A DNA stretch of 64,000 nt from Stentor coeruleus (GCA_001970955.1 MPUH01000015.1:108576-172575); one strand, 5' to 3'. Shown: positions 52,818-64,000, counted from the first letter of the stretch. A program made the numbers and translations. Notes: generated by a model not told the origin, from the letters alone.

Positions 52818-53153
52818 TTAGTTTATATAGTTTTCTGTTTTACCTGCAGTAGGCGAAAAGCAGTGTAATTTGCTAGTAAATTGATATCTAATAAGCCCTT
52901 GCCGTGAAGCCACCCATTGTTCTCTAAGCTCATTGTTTCTTTGGTAGATTTTATCGAATTCATCAAAATACCAGTCAGTATTTCCTTTAATTGAAACCAT
53001 GACTGGAGATTTAGATCTTTGAGGCATTGCGTTTGGGCTTAATGATTTTGTCGAGACTTGTTTTTCTATTGGAGGAAGCTTAAGAGGATTTTTCTTTAAT
53101 GCATTGAGTTTTTTTCTAGCAAGGTTTCTTGATGAGTATGATTTCTTTTGCAT
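52818..53153 (-). CDS. Small basic protein, function unknown
   Basis: 111 aa. The N-terminal half is rich in Lys, Ser and Pro ('KKNPLKLPPIEKQVSTKS'). The second half has a Trp/Tyr/Phe-containing segment ('NTDWYFDEFDKIYQRNNEL', then 'REQWVASRQGLIRYQF') that looks like a short folded helix pair. No family recognised. Ends TAA. Confidence 0.5.
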   Translation of the reverse strand: MQKKSYSSRNLARKKLNALKKNPLKLPPIEKQVSTKSLSPNAMPQRSKSPVMVSIKGNTDWYFDEFDKIYQRNNELREQWVASRQGLIRYQFTSKLHCFSPTAGKTENYIN

Positions 53154-54019
53154 CTTGTTATAGAAATATATATTTATATTCTTAAAAAAATATTTGAGGA
53201 ATGATATTTAAATTAAGTGCTAAAGGAAGAAAGAAAAATAGGGAATTTAAGAATTCTGTATTACTTGATTTGGCAATAGGATATTCATTCTTAGGTATTT
53301 TTTAGTATGATTAGAAGTTTATTAATGATAAAAAAGTTTTAAGATGATATTATTTTATAATGTAAGGGCATAAATAAGAATAAAAGTTATTTAGTGGGAT
53401 TTGAAGGTTGCAAAATATTTTCAAATGTGACGAATTAAGATTTATTCTTTAGATAATTATTTACTAAATATGTCGAAATATACTTGAGAATTCGAATAAA
53501 TATATGTTCTAATATCTTGTAAGCTATTTAAATCATTTATCTTTTTGTACACTATTTTGTTATAATATCCTCAAATATTTTTGCGTTAACTTCATATTTA
53601 TTACTTTTTTAATATCTTGTAAGCCAACTATCACAATTTTTTATCATCCAAAGCTACTACTAAATTAAAAAACTTATATTTATCATCAACAACATCATCC
53701 ATCTGTAAATTTATACATTTTCATCATCCTCCTAACTAAAAACTAATATGAAATATTTCCAATACTAATCCAACCAAAAATATTCCTTTATCCCATCCAA
53801 AAAAAAAAAAGTCTATTTTCTAAACCCTAACACCCACAAAAAAAATTTTTCATACTCACCTTTTTATTCCCTTCTAAAATTTCCTTTATCTTAATTTCAA
53901 AAATCTTGAAATATTATTTCAAACCATTCCTAATTCTATCTACATTCACAGCATCTCATAAGTTTTTTTCATATTAAATTCCACATAAAAAACCATCAAA
54001 ACAAAACCCCAAATAAATA
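53154..54019. other. Divergent intergenic region
   Basis: 866 nt: G-rich beside the minus gene, switching to C/A-rich and G-poor over the last 400 bases before the WD40 gene. Nothing else recognised. Confidence 0.5.
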
Positions 54020-55021
54020 ATGGAAAAGCCACGAAATATAGTTTTTGAGTACTCAACTCCAGAAAGTGAAGCCCAAGTGTTTTCAGTCAGATGGAGCCCA
54101 GATGATAACCATATCGCAACAGGGTGTTCAGATGGGAACCTCAAACTATATTCTTCTTTATCTGGAGCTTTAATTCGATCTATGAGCTGTAAGCTTTCTC
54201 CAGAACCATGCCCAGTAACATCAGTACGTTGGCGTCCAGATAAAATCATAAGTAAAACCAGGAATGTTTTATTAGCAATAACATGTGATGGAGGGATATT
54301 TCATTGGCATGCATCATCTGGAAAGATCCTCCACACATTGAAATTAAACGAAAATCAAGCATTGTGTAGTGATTTTAATAGTGAAGGGACAAGCTTTGCT
54401 ATAGGATGTAAAGATAAAACTGTGAAGGTTTTTGATGAAGGGACTAAAGAAATCATTGCAGACTTGAATGAGGGAAATGTCCATCAGATAGGACATGATA
54501 ATAGGATTTTGTCCATAAAATGGCTTGATTACAATTATATTTTGAGTGGAGGATGGGATAATAACCTTTTAGTATGGGATTTGAGGAATAATCAAGTTAT
54601 AAGAAATTTTTATGGACCTAGAGTATATGGTGATAGTTTGGATGTTAAAGGAGATTTGATTTTAGCTGGAAGTTATAATATTGAAGAACAGTTGCAGATA
54701 TGGAGCATGAGTGAAGGAAAGTGTGTTTTTACAGAAAATTTGACTTATGAAGCGAGATCGTGTATGGCTTATGCGGCACAGTTTAGTAGGCATGATAATG
54801 GGAAAGCATTTGCTGTTGGGGGTGTTGGTGGGGCTCAAGCTTATTTTTATGATACGCAAAGCAGAAAACCTTTTGGTGTTGTTAATGATATTAATAAAGG
54901 AGTCTATAGTTTGGACTTTGCTCAGAATTCAGATAGAATAGCTTTAGGATGTGGAGATGGAGCTATGAAAGTTTTTAGATACGTAGATCAAGTTGAAGAA
55001 AATCTAGATTTAGAAGATTAA
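54020..55021 (+). CDS. WD40-repeat protein
   Basis: 333 aa forming one seven-blade propeller. Blades are marked by 'VFSVRWSPDDNHIATGCSDG', 'LLAITCDGGIFHWH', 'GTSFAIGCKDKTVKVFD', 'ILSGGWDNNLLVWDLRN', 'AGSYNIEEQLQIWS', 'AFAVGGVGGAQAYFYD' and 'RIALGCGDGAMKVFR'. No extra domain is present; the protein is only the propeller plus an acidic tail. Single-propeller proteins serve as scaffolds in many complexes, and the particular partner cannot be told. Ends TAA. Confidence 0.88.
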   Translation: MEKPRNIVFEYSTPESEAQVFSVRWSPDDNHIATGCSDGNLKLYSSLSGALIRSMSCKLSPEPCPVTSVRWRPDKIISKTRNVLLAITCDGGIFHWHASSGKILHTLKLNENQALCSDFNSEGTSFAIGCKDKTVKVFDEGTKEIIADLNEGNVHQIGHDNRILSIKWLDYNYILSGGWDNNLLVWDLRNNQVIRNFYGPRVYGDSLDVKGDLILAGSYNIEEQLQIWSMSEGKCVFTENLTYEARSCMAYAAQFSRHDNGKAFAVGGVGGAQAYFYDTQSRKPFGVVNDINKGVYSLDFAQNSDRIALGCGDGAMKVFRYVDQVEENLDLED

Positions 55022-55320
55022 TTTGAAAGTAGATTTTATCTAAGCTTTAATTAGTTAATTCTAAAAGAGGAAATGATAAAGGGTTTATATGAAAATAATA
55101 GCTAAAAACGTATTTAGAATAATGATTTACTAGCGAAATCTAAAATTAATATACAAATAGCTTAATTTATGTAGTTTAGTAATGAATTATAAGCAAATCC
55201 TAATTAAAAACTGTGTTAGTAATATTTTTCTAGTTGATTTTGTGTGAAGTTTATAATAAATCTATACCTAAATCCTAATATACTATCTAAATTTTATAAA
55301 CTTATAATCATAATACCCCC
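55022..55320. other. Convergent intergenic spacer
   Basis: 299 nt of AT-rich DNA between convergent genes. Nothing recognised. Confidence 0.4.
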
Positions 55321-58300
55321 CTATGATGATTTATGCAAATAACTAGTTTCATCCAACATCATTGATGCTGATGGCGGTTTTATCATATAATCATCTTCAA
55401 ACAAAGCATGAGAATTTATCACACTTACGCATTCAGATACAAATATCGGCTTTGGTGATCTCTCATCGCAATCTTTCGATGAAACCCCTTCGCTGAAAAT
55501 TCTTTGCTGACGATTTTTTCTCTCTTTTACTTTTGTGTATATAAACTTCCCTGTAATTTGCTGACGATTTTTTCTCTCTTTTACTTTTGTGTATATAAAC
55601 TTCCCTGTAAGTCCTATGGATGCTATCATTTGTACTGCCATCATTGTATTGATAATAACTTTTAAAGCCCAATCTATTATATTCTTATTGCTTGATGATA
55701 TATCAAAGAGAAGCATTGAATAAATAACAAAAAAAACACTGATCCCGAGTTCTGAAAAAATGTTGGAGTAATTTAAGATTTTTTCACTGAATGGGATAGC
55801 AAATAATAAGTAAAATAAGTTCTAAATAAAGATTACAGCTAGAGATATTGTGATAGATAAGGACATTTGCAATATCGCTATATCAGAAAGGAGAAACAAA
55901 ATAGCACAATAAGCAAGCCTCCTCAAGAAAAAATATATATAAAAATTTGAAGAAGCTAAATTTTCATCAGTATTAAACTCATAAAAAAGTGTCCCATACA
56001 AATTTTTATACTCATCAACATTCTCTGTTACTTTTCTTTTATTCCTCCTTATAATAAAAAAGCAAAGCAAAGGTGTCAGTATTAAAATAGTCAAAAAAAC
56101 CCCAGCAACTGCAAAATTTATACTAAAATCCAAATCCCAAACCTTAGGCGACATTATAGCTAAAAAGCAAGAAACACAACATTCTAAAAAATTGTGTATA
56201 GCAAATCTAATAAAAAAGCCCCATTTAAACTCAATAATAGTTTCTTTTATAAACTCCCTTATAAAATTCCATTTCCATTTGATTTTAGCTAAAAGAAACA
56301 TAATACCATAGTATAACAAAAAGAACATAAAAGCTGTTATTTGTTTACCATTATTCAGAATTATCGAACTGTTTTCAAAACCCAAACGTGTCGCTTGAGG
56401 TTTATTATGTGGATATCCTCCATTATAAAAATAGCTTATAATATTAGGAAAAAGATAATAGCTTCGGAGACCTTCAAGAATTCCTCCTGTTTCTGGGGTT
56501 ATAGGAACTGATGATAAACTTGCAAAACAAATAAGTTGTACTGTGTTTATAAAACTCCATAATGCTGCTGGGTTTGGATTCATCATTGATATTGCCGTTA
56601 TAACAGCTATAGCGTATTTTGCTACTGCTGAATATACTTCTTCCATTGATTTAGTTGCTTTAAAATCTTTGTTATCTGAACTCTCTTTTAATTCAACATA
56701 AAGATTTAATGTTATAAGTTCAGCATTTTTTGTTGAGTAAATGAGTTTTATAAAACTTAATGAAATATTAGATGCATCGTGAGGAGAATTAATTTCAATA
56801 TGGATTAAGTACTTTTGGGAATCTAGTTTTTCAAGATTCCATGCAAAATTTATGTTTTGGATATTGATGATAATATCAGAAAAAGCCAAATCGGCTGTTA
56901 AAGGGTCGGAGAAATAAATAAGTAAAGCTTCTGTACCGTACCAGTTCATTGTTGCTGTTAAGGTTGACGCATTACAGTTAGGGCCATAGAAGTTAAGCCC
57001 ACATTCACATAAATCATTATATAAATAAGCATTTTCTATACAAGTAATACATGTAACATTGCATGTTAAACATTTTATTGGGCACTTCTGACAAGATGTA
57101 CCATTTAAATCATACCCATCTTCACACATATAGCATATATTATCAACACATTTATGACAATTCTCAGGACAAGATTCACATGTTTCAAGTTCTTTATTAT
57201 AATAATACTTATCTTTACATATGCATTTACCATCAACCATTTCAGCATATTCTATACAAGTTATACAATAGTCATATAATGGGCATTTATAACATCCTTT
57301 ATCATTACATAGACTACATCTTGTATCATAACATCCATTTTCACATGAGTTTTTACAACTTGTACAATTTTCTTTAGGGTCTTCTGTAAAACTACATTCA
57401 GATAAGCAAAAATCAATATATGGACAAGTGTTATTAAAAAAATAATCATGAATATCTGCTTGATTATAGATATGTATAGAAAACACAAATCCTTCAAAAT
57501 CTGAATCAGGATTTGATATAAAAATCTGATTTTGAGAATTGTCTATAAAAGGAGTGACAAGTGCAAATGAGGATATTTGTACATTATCAGTATAAATATT
57601 AATTGAAGTCAAAGATATAGAAATGCTCAAATAAGTCCATAAACTAATTGTCATATGAAAATTGACTGTAATTGTATCATAATTAGCCAATATGCATTGT
57701 ATTGATGAATTTTCCCCAACAATAACTGTCATAACCAAGTTTTTCAATAGCAAAACCCCTGGACTTAGAACTTTAATCCAGAAATTCATAGAAAAATGTG
57801 GAGCTAGTACCGTATTTAAAGCTAAATATTTTCCACTAGTAAAATACAACCCTCTAAATTTTGCTGGAAATGGGTCATTATTATCAAAAATCGGATATAC
57901 ATTCCGAAAATTACTTCCAATTCTAAACCCATCTACCTCCCCAATATAAAGGTTATCAAAAATCCCTTCAACAACTAATTGTACTTCTAATACACAATCT
58001 TCACCTCCATATCCACTTGGACATTCCTCAATACACAAAATATTTTCCCATAAAAAATACCCTTCAGCACATAAAATACAACCAAAAACCCCTTCTTCTA
58101 TACATTCACTACAACTAACATGGCAAATCAAACATTCATCAACATTAGGATAATATCCAATATCACAAGAACAAGGATTTCCTGAAGCATGATCACAACA
58201 TTGATCACATAAACTTATAAAAGATCCACAAACTGCACATAATAAATCATTACAAGGATTACAAGATTTTTGAATTCTACATCCATAATCACAATGATTA

Positions 58301-60081
58301 GGACAATGATGACAAGAATTAGTATAATATTCATTATAATCACATGAAATAAGACATGATGATATTAACCCTATTCCACAGATTGTATCAGAATATTCAG
58401 TTAAAAAAGAGGAAATTTGTGTATTCCATAATTTTAATGTGTATATAAACCCTGTATATAAATTTCCTAATATGAATGATGATGTTGAATCTATGAATAT
58501 AGAGTTTATATGACTTGATGAGAAATGTTGTAGATTATTAAGGTAAACTGTAATAGTTGTTGTATCTGTGATGAATTGAATTGTATAACTGAAATAAGTC
58601 CAAGATGATACACTTGTTGAGGTTGTTGTATATGATATTGGAGATTGTGTTTTATCTAGTAATTCAATTGTAAGGCTAGTATCAGTAGAAATTGATAATA
58701 AAGTGCCTTTTGTAAGAATAGTACCTGAGGTTGGGAATACCCACATGCCTATAGAAAATGTAAATGCTAAGTTTAATAATGAGTTTTCTAGATACTCTCC
58801 TGGAATTAAGTAAAGTCCTCTTTGGTATGATGGAAGTGGGTCTGTGATATCAGGATTGTGGAAAAAAAAATATGTGTTTGGGTCTGAGCCTGTGGTAAAA
58901 CCTGAATAGTCCCCTGAAAATACATTGAAAGTTATATCGATTATTGATGATGAGGGAAGAGTAGAACATGAACCTGAAGGACAGTAGTTTAAGCAGATTG
59001 TGTCGATTAAATTATATCCTGAATCACATGCTGAACATGACCAGAATCCTCCACAAGTATTACAACCAACATGGCAACAATTTGGATACACTTCACTGTT
59101 TCCACAATAGCATTCAGACATATCGAAGCCAGTACATGATGCACAATTCACATCATAACATGGTGAGCATGTACTACCAGAAATACACCATGGCCAAGTT
59201 GAACAACTAGCAGAACATTGTTGACAAATATTTCCATCCCAATAATAGTTATAATCACATGATGTTGTAGAAAATGAAGGTAAAGTTGTACTGTCATCTG
59301 AGTTTACAATCAGAACATTGTATATAAAACCTTGGAATGAATATGAAAATGCACATCCAACATACCAATTATAAGGTGCTTGATATCTTGATTCATAACC
59401 TGAATAAGTATAAAAATAACTAACACCATTAAGAATTCCTGTGATTTTAACATTTTCACTTGTATCTTGGGTAATTTTTACTATAACATTATCCCAGACA
59501 TAATTACAAGGACATAAAACTTGGGTCATCCCCGTATATAATCCACTAGTTTGACTAAGTATATAAAAAATCACCCTGTAATTAGAACTTAAAGAATCAA
59601 TTCTTATATTCACTGAGCTTGTTTTTGTCATTTCTAAAATATGTCCATCTGATTTTACTAGTACCCACATATTAAAAGTTAAATCTGGACTTGGGATCCA
59701 GTTTGTTATACCTATGAGTTTACTAGTTGCAGTACTATAAAATCCTTGAGTCTTTGTCGGGATTAAAGCTGTTTTTGAAGCTGAATTTAGGGTTTCACCT
59801 GAATAAGTTCTTAAGGTAGTTAAAGAAGATACTGACCAGTCAGTATAAGAGGAAAAACCTTCGTTTATCAAGACTAAGGATGAGGTCTGAACACATGAAC
59901 CTGAGATTTCGGTATAGCCTGAAGGGCAGTCTGCTAAACAGATTATGGAATTGTATAATTTATAACCGCTTGAACAAGTTGTACAGACACCTCCAGTGAT
60001 TGTTTGGCAATTTAGACAGCATGAACTATCAACTGAGGTTAATGTGATAAATAAAACGAATAAAAGCCTTCTGAAATCCAT
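55321..60081 (-). CDS. Large surface protein: furin-like Cys repeats, LamG-like domains, C-terminal membrane helices
   Basis: 1,581 aa after removing a 15-nt intron (55822-55836), which joins the long first frame to its C-terminal exon. A signal peptide (residues 1-19) is followed by Cys-rich furin-like modules alternating with three beta-rich LamG/concanavalin-like segments (about 50-255, 375-560 and 705-880; 'LTFNMWVLVKSDG', 'FSIGMWVFPTSG', 'FSMNFWIKVLSPG' mark equivalent strands). About six to eight membrane helices lie between 1150 and 1500, then a basic cytoplasmic tail. Similar giant Cys-rich membrane proteins are abundant in ciliates and presumed surface receptors or adhesins. The tail contains a perfect 18-residue tandem repeat (see 55503-55610). 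Confidence 0.82.
55503..55610 (-). repeat. Perfect 54-bp in-frame tandem duplication
   Basis: 55503-55556 and 55557-55610 are identical and encode 18 residues twice (TGKFIYTKVKERKNRQQ plus one). Length divisible by 3 keeps the frame open. It lies in the cytoplasmic tail of the surface protein. Either a recent slippage event or another local assembly duplication. Confidence 0.88.
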
Positions 60082-60280
60082 TATAGAGTGTATTTAATAT
60101 ATGATTATTAGATTTTTATTTGTAAAAATGATATTAATATAACTAATCTCTTGAGTAATGCTTGCATAGTTTGAGAATTATCTAAAAATTAATTATAAAT
60201 ACTTCCAATAATAAATAGTTTCCTTTCAAATATTAATTACTACAACAAACTTAAAAAAAAAATTCCAAGTCCACAAAAAA

Positions 60281-63200
60281 TTATAACAATTCAACTAAAT
60301 AATTTTTCTTCCCTGATTTGTTGATTTTTTCTAAAGTTTTATGTATTGATTTTACCTTGGTAATAAGCTCATTCAAATTATAATCCTCTTTCTTAGGCAT
60401 TTTAAAAGAAGTTGGTGGCTGTGGTGGTGGTCCAGCTTGTTGCAATATAAAACTAAATGTCTCTGATAACACCCTAATCGAGTCTTGTCTATTATTCCCA
60501 ATCCCCATAATCCCAAAATGATGACTAGAAAGTTTTTCATAAATACTAAACATTGATCCTTTACAAGTCTCAAGTGAATAAGTCATACTTTCTAATCTAC
60601 ACATATGGAAAAGCCCACCAATACTTAAATCTCGTAAATCAGGGTGTTCGACATGCCAACAAAAAAGATAGCATCTTTCATCAAATTTATTGAAATCCTC
60701 AACATTTCTTTCATATTTATCAACATCTTCCTTTATAAGTTTACATCTAGTATATTCATTTCTTGACCTTGAAGGATTAGACGTTGTTAACAAATTAGTG
60801 AAATTATCCCCAAAAACATCTTCAATTATATTGAATTCATCTTCTTGTTCTTCAAATTCAATATAATATTTTCCTGAAGCATTTTCTAAGAAACCTCCAA
60901 CTAAGACATGAAACATAAAATATGATGACGCGATGACTCCAAAATTAAGTCTGATATCTATACCCCAATATACAGGAAGACCACCTTGATTATAAGGATC
61001 AGGAAAAGCGACGAATTCTATATTAGCATATCCAAGAACTCCTTGTGAATATAATTCTTTACCTACTTTATACCCGATTTCTAAGATTTCAGAATGTGGG
61101 AATGAAGATTGTGGGAAAAATATACCTAAATTTAGATATTCTCTACTTTGCATACGATCTACTGCACATATATATCTTATCCCTCCATCTGGTTCTATAC
61201 ATATTGATATACATGGTGATGCTATATTACTTCTAGAATCTGGAGTTTCTTGTATTATCCCACCATATGTACAAAATACTTGAAGATATGAATCCCAACT
61301 TTCCCATAAAGGCATCATTACTAGTTTAACTGAATGAGGCATGATTTTTATTAATTCAGCATGGATTTCTGTTAGAAACTCTTCTTTCATTGTATCGTAT
61401 TTACGGTATTTTAACACAGATTTTAATTTTGTCGTATCAAAATAAGCTAAACCACGACTTGAGGTTTCATGATTTAGTTTGAACATCCAGATGTCTTTGT
61501 GTAGATGTTCGAAGATTAGATTTGACAGAGTTTGGTAAAAAAATTCTGGGGTTTTGATCCCAGTGATTTGTAGAGGGAGTTTTATGCCGACATTTTTGAA
61601 AATTGGTGTGCAGCCTATCTTTGTAGATATCTGGCTTGCTAGCCCTGGCTCAGTACACATAACAGGTATACCCAAAAGATCTGAAAGCCATATATCATCT
61701 TCATTAGGTACATTCGGTACCAAATATGCTATTTTTCCTTTAATCATCTCTTTAATCTCATTAATAGTCCCTGAAGATAAAAACAACAATTTTGATGTTG
61801 AATATAAACTATCCAAATTTATCCCATGATTAGGTGTAATAAAAACCAGCCTATCTTTTGCATTAGGAATTTCACATAATTTCAACACCGAATAATAATA
61901 CTCTAAAATATCACTATGTAAAACAATTGGGCTTATATAAATTATAGAAAGTTTAGGATCACATAATGAAAAAACTCTCATAAGTTGGATGTTTTGTTTA
62001 GCATAATAAAAGTTTTTTGTAATATCAGGTTGTATAGACCCTAAGTGAATCTCAGTTCGATATGTATTTTTAATATTAGGCCAGTCAATTTTGAATTGTT
62101 TTTGTCTTTGTCTGAATTTTTCTTTTCGGTCTTGTCTTACTTGTTCAATGTTTCTTTTAGTTTCGAGTTTTTTTAGGTAAAGTCTGAAGTAAAGTTGTAT
62201 TATTTTAGCTCTAATATTTAAAGCTCGTAAATGCCGATATTGCCGATGTCCATAAAACCTTCTAAAAGCTGTTTGGATTTTAACTGCTGCTAAATGCCTA
62301 CCAACTTCCCCTCTATAAACAACCTTATGTGAAATCAAAGTCTCTTTAATTTCATGTAAGTTAATAACACAAGTTCTGAATTTCTCGATAGTTAAAGGCT
62401 TAACCTCGTCAATTTCTAATTCATAAAGCTTCCTTGCATCAATAACAACTTTCAAATATCTAAATTTCTTACAAAACTCCTCGACCTGTCTTAGTACCTC
62501 CTCCATTGTCCTCCACTTTTTATAATAAGCTCTCCTAAACGAGTCAAAATCAAGATTTTGTTTGATTTTCCCTTTTTTCACTATTAAAAAATGCCTTTCA
62601 ATTGTATTTTTAACTTTTTCCTTTTTCTTCTTATTACTAGGCGAGTCAATATCCCCAATTTTTATCATATCAGGTGACTCAACTTCTATTCTTTTCCTTC
62701 TAATAGAATTATCAACTGATGTTTGAAATATCCTTTTATCACAAATTGGGCTTTGAAACTGTGAAGAAAAAGTATTAAGTTGTATTTTCTTAGAATTTAA
62801 AACCGGTAGTTCAAATAACTCTTCAAGATCAGCATTTTTACTAACTATTCCTTTATTTGACAAGCTAAAAAGTCCAAGTTCATGTTCTTCTTGGCTTATG
62901 AATATAGGATTAGCTAATGGATCATATCTTGTTGCTTTTGGGATTACACGAGCATTAGACATTCTACTAAATTTTGGTCTTTGATAGCTTTGTTTGCTAT
63001 GAAGTCTTGAAAAATTATGACTTGTGGAAAACAATTGGAATTTTTCTCTTGTGGCTAAGATTCGATTGTTTGTGTTAGACTTATTGGTTATTGCTGGGGT
63101 GTTTGCTAAGGTTCTACTACGTTTGTGATTGATTTTGATTGAGGGAAAATTTGGCTCTTTTGGATTTTTTGATATATGTTCGTGAAGAATGATAAGATTT

Positions 63201-63346
63201 TCGTTGGCTTCTTTTAGACCATATGGGATGTATGATGCAGGAACTTGCTTGTATATGTGATGAAGAGTAGAAGAAATGTCTTTAACTTCTTCTTGAACTA
63301 ATTTTAAGGCATTATTGAATGAATCCATTTTTATATTGAAATTCAA
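60281..63346 (-). CDS. IQCH: IQCH-like axonemal protein
   Basis: 1,021 aa without introns. The first 250 residues are basic and low in structure. An IQ motif (AAVKIQTAFRRFYGHRQYR) lies near 352, followed by a basic coiled coil. From about 425 onward there is an alpha/beta domain: 'IHLGSIQPDITKNFYYAKQN', 'LSIIYISPIVLHSDILEYYY', 'RLVFITPNHG', then an ATP-grasp-like region ('VKLVMMPLWESWDSYLQVFC', 'ISICIEPDGGIRYIC', 'YWGIDIRLNFG'). This order matches IQ motif-containing protein H, a sperm flagellar, calmodulin-binding protein. A cilium role is therefore likely. A Pro-rich stretch (GPPPQPPTSFKMPKK) precedes the C-terminus. Confidence 0.78.
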   Translation of the reverse strand: MNFNIKMDSFNNALKLVQEEVKDISSTLHHIYKQVPASYIPYGLKEANENLIILHEHISKNPKEPNFPSIKINHKRSRTLANTPAITNKSNTNNRILATREKFQLFSTSHNFSRLHSKQSYQRPKFSRMSNARVIPKATRYDPLANPIFISQEEHELGLFSLSNKGIVSKNADLEELFELPVLNSKKIQLNTFSSQFQSPICDKRIFQTSVDNSIRRKRIEVESPDMIKIGDIDSPSNKKKKEKVKNTIERHFLIVKKGKIKQNLDFDSFRRAYYKKWRTMEEVLRQVEEFCKKFRYLKVVIDARKLYELEIDEVKPLTIEKFRTCVINLHEIKETLISHKVVYRGEVGRHLAAVKIQTAFRRFYGHRQYRHLRALNIRAKIIQLYFRLYLKKLETKRNIEQVRQDRKEKFRQRQKQFKIDWPNIKNTYRTEIHLGSIQPDITKNFYYAKQNIQLMRVFSLCDPKLSIIYISPIVLHSDILEYYYSVLKLCEIPNAKDRLVFITPNHGINLDSLYSTSKLLFLSSGTINEIKEMIKGKIAYLVPNVPNEDDIWLSDLLGIPVMCTEPGLASQISTKIGCTPIFKNVGIKLPLQITGIKTPEFFYQTLSNLIFEHLHKDIWMFKLNHETSSRGLAYFDTTKLKSVLKYRKYDTMKEEFLTEIHAELIKIMPHSVKLVMMPLWESWDSYLQVFCTYGGIIQETPDSRSNIASPCISICIEPDGGIRYICAVDRMQSREYLNLGIFFPQSSFPHSEILEIGYKVGKELYSQGVLGYANIEFVAFPDPYNQGGLPVYWGIDIRLNFGVIASSYFMFHVLVGGFLENASGKYYIEFEEQEDEFNIIEDVFGDNFTNLLTTSNPSRSRNEYTRCKLIKEDVDKYERNVEDFNKFDERCYLFCWHVEHPDLRDLSIGGLFHMCRLESMTYSLETCKGSMFSIYEKLSSHHFGIMGIGNNRQDSIRVLSETFSFILQQAGPPPQPPTSFKMPKKEDYNLNELITKVKSIHKTLEKINKSGKKNYLVELL

Positions 63347-63710
63347 GAAAAAATAGTATAGAGATCACTTGGGAAGTTGCAGGGAAAATGTTGATGGTTT
63401 AAGAAGTGGATTAGAGATTATTATTGAGTTTTTGTTTGGGTTGGGGATTAGGATTAAGATTGAAGAAATATTTTTTTAGCATGGAAAAATTGGAAGGGAT
63501 TAATATTTGTAAATCATAGCTTAGTATTTTATGATAATTTATGGTAAACTGATAAGATTTGTGTTTATATTAGAAATTAAATTAGGGAATTAATTGTTTT
63601 AATTTAAATAAAATTTATGATTGAGTTAGGAATTTACTGCATTTCTCCAAGTCTCTTTGCATATAACCATTATAAAATATTCTATATAAAGAAAAATATC
63701 CTCCTTCTTC

Positions 63711-63802
63711 TTCTAATCGTGTCTCATCAAAAAATATAAAATCAACCTCTTCCTTTTTCTAATCGTGTCACATCAAAAAATATAAAATCAACCTCATCCT
63801 TT
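63711..63802. repeat. 46-bp imperfect tandem repeat, two copies
   Basis: 63711-63756 and 63757-63802 match with two mismatches ('gtgtcWcatc' and 'acctcWtcct'). Non-coding on both strands as far as I can see. Confidence 0.8.
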
Positions 63803-63860
63803 TCTTTTTAAAACACAAAGCACATCTCATAAATTTCTTTTTATAATTTAACCTAAAATA

Positions 63861-63962
63861 TTATTTATTCATTTTTCTTTTTAAAGTCTTAAACCAATGA
63901 GGAATATTTTCCTCCGCTTTACTTTTACTCTTACTTACAGGAGCCTCTTCATTAGTAAGCTG
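63861..63962 (-). CDS. Possible C-terminal exon of a minus-strand gene entering from beyond the window
   Basis: 33 codons ending TAA, with coding-like composition ('QLTNEEAPVSKSKSKAEENI', then 'PHWFKTLKR'). The preceding in-frame codon is TAG, and before it the frame is open again to the window edge. No GT...AG intron of 15-16 nt covers that TAG. So this is either a pseudogenised end, a sequence error, or chance. Confidence 0.3.
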   Translation of the reverse strand, partial: QLTNEEAPVSKSKSKAEENIPHWFKTLKRKMNK

Positions 63963-64000
63963 CTAAATTATAGTTTTCAAATTTTCAATCTTATCTTTTT

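Larger units (their letters stand above)
63347..64000. other. Window-end intergenic region with a short repeat and a possible gene end
   Basis: 63347-63560 is G-rich (5' flank of the minus IQCH-like gene). 63711-63802 is a tandem repeat (below). 63861-63962 on the minus strand reads like a C-terminus but is preceded by an in-frame TAG. Confidence 0.45.

Noticed and set aside
447-64000. tRNA or other structured RNA genes in the spacers
   Set aside because: I looked for acceptor/anticodon-stem patterns and GC-richer islands in the longer spacers and saw none; a covariance search was not possible.

Overview
The window looks like macronuclear DNA of a heterotrich ciliate, most likely Stentor coeruleus or a close relative. 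It is very AT-rich. Long reading frames stay open under the standard genetic code with TAA/TAG stops, so TGA is not being used as a sense codon. Genes are packed on both strands, sometimes 14-55 bp apart. Every intron I could place outside one gene is exactly 15 nt (GTA...AG), the known Stentor hallmark. The gene content is typical of a ciliate: a tubulin tyrosine ligase-like enzyme, SAXO-like and IQCH-like axonemal proteins, a PAS/TM sensor protein and a large furin-like-repeat surface protein. The species name is inference from intron size plus genetic code.

Layout: 3-446 end of an RBR ubiquitin ligase; 1473-6548 TmcB-like PAS membrane protein; 6846-7911 SAXO-like protein with an assembly duplication at an N; 8858-14391 ABCA transporter, also interrupted by a duplicated contig end at an N; 14725-18015 IQ-motif protein (minus); 18540-19403 syntaxin (minus); 19985-21111 two small minus genes; 21167-23371 TTLL; 23438-25400 RING protein with three membrane repeats (minus, eight 15-nt introns, broken by a 31-bp tandem duplication); 26232-28682 coiled coil; 28702-30813 RCC1-kinase fusion (minus); 30828-31394 EF-hand protein; 31730-35242 Kelch membrane protein; 35486-37843 kinase with Cys-rich tail (minus); 38415-40960 the micro-exon gene; 41593-43584 EFR3-like; 43817-44983 SLOG/LSDAT-like; 45010-47733 pseudokinase-SPRY; 48332-48943 Rab1 (minus); 49674-53153 three small genes in AT-rich DNA; 54020-55021 WD40; 55321-60081 furin-repeat/LamG-like membrane protein (minus); 60281-63346 IQCH-like (minus).

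The outstanding feature is the gene at 38415-40960. A B-box/coiled-coil first exon of 700 nt is followed by 1,745 nt (39115-40859) that parse completely into 98 consecutive GT-AG units of 15-17 nt (79 of 15, 18 of 16, 1 of 17; one starts GC). They are separated by 73 exons of exactly 3 nt, two exons of 18 nt and 22 zero-length junctions. All introns lie after the first base of a codon. Removing them gives one open frame from the first exon through about 85 codons of micro-exon sequence to a 101-nt last exon ending in TAG (1,056 nt, 351 aa). The arithmetic closes exactly and the other two linker frames contain stops. I know of no described gene with one codon per exon over so long a stretch. 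This is my candidate for the undescribed system; it needs transcript data to prove splicing.
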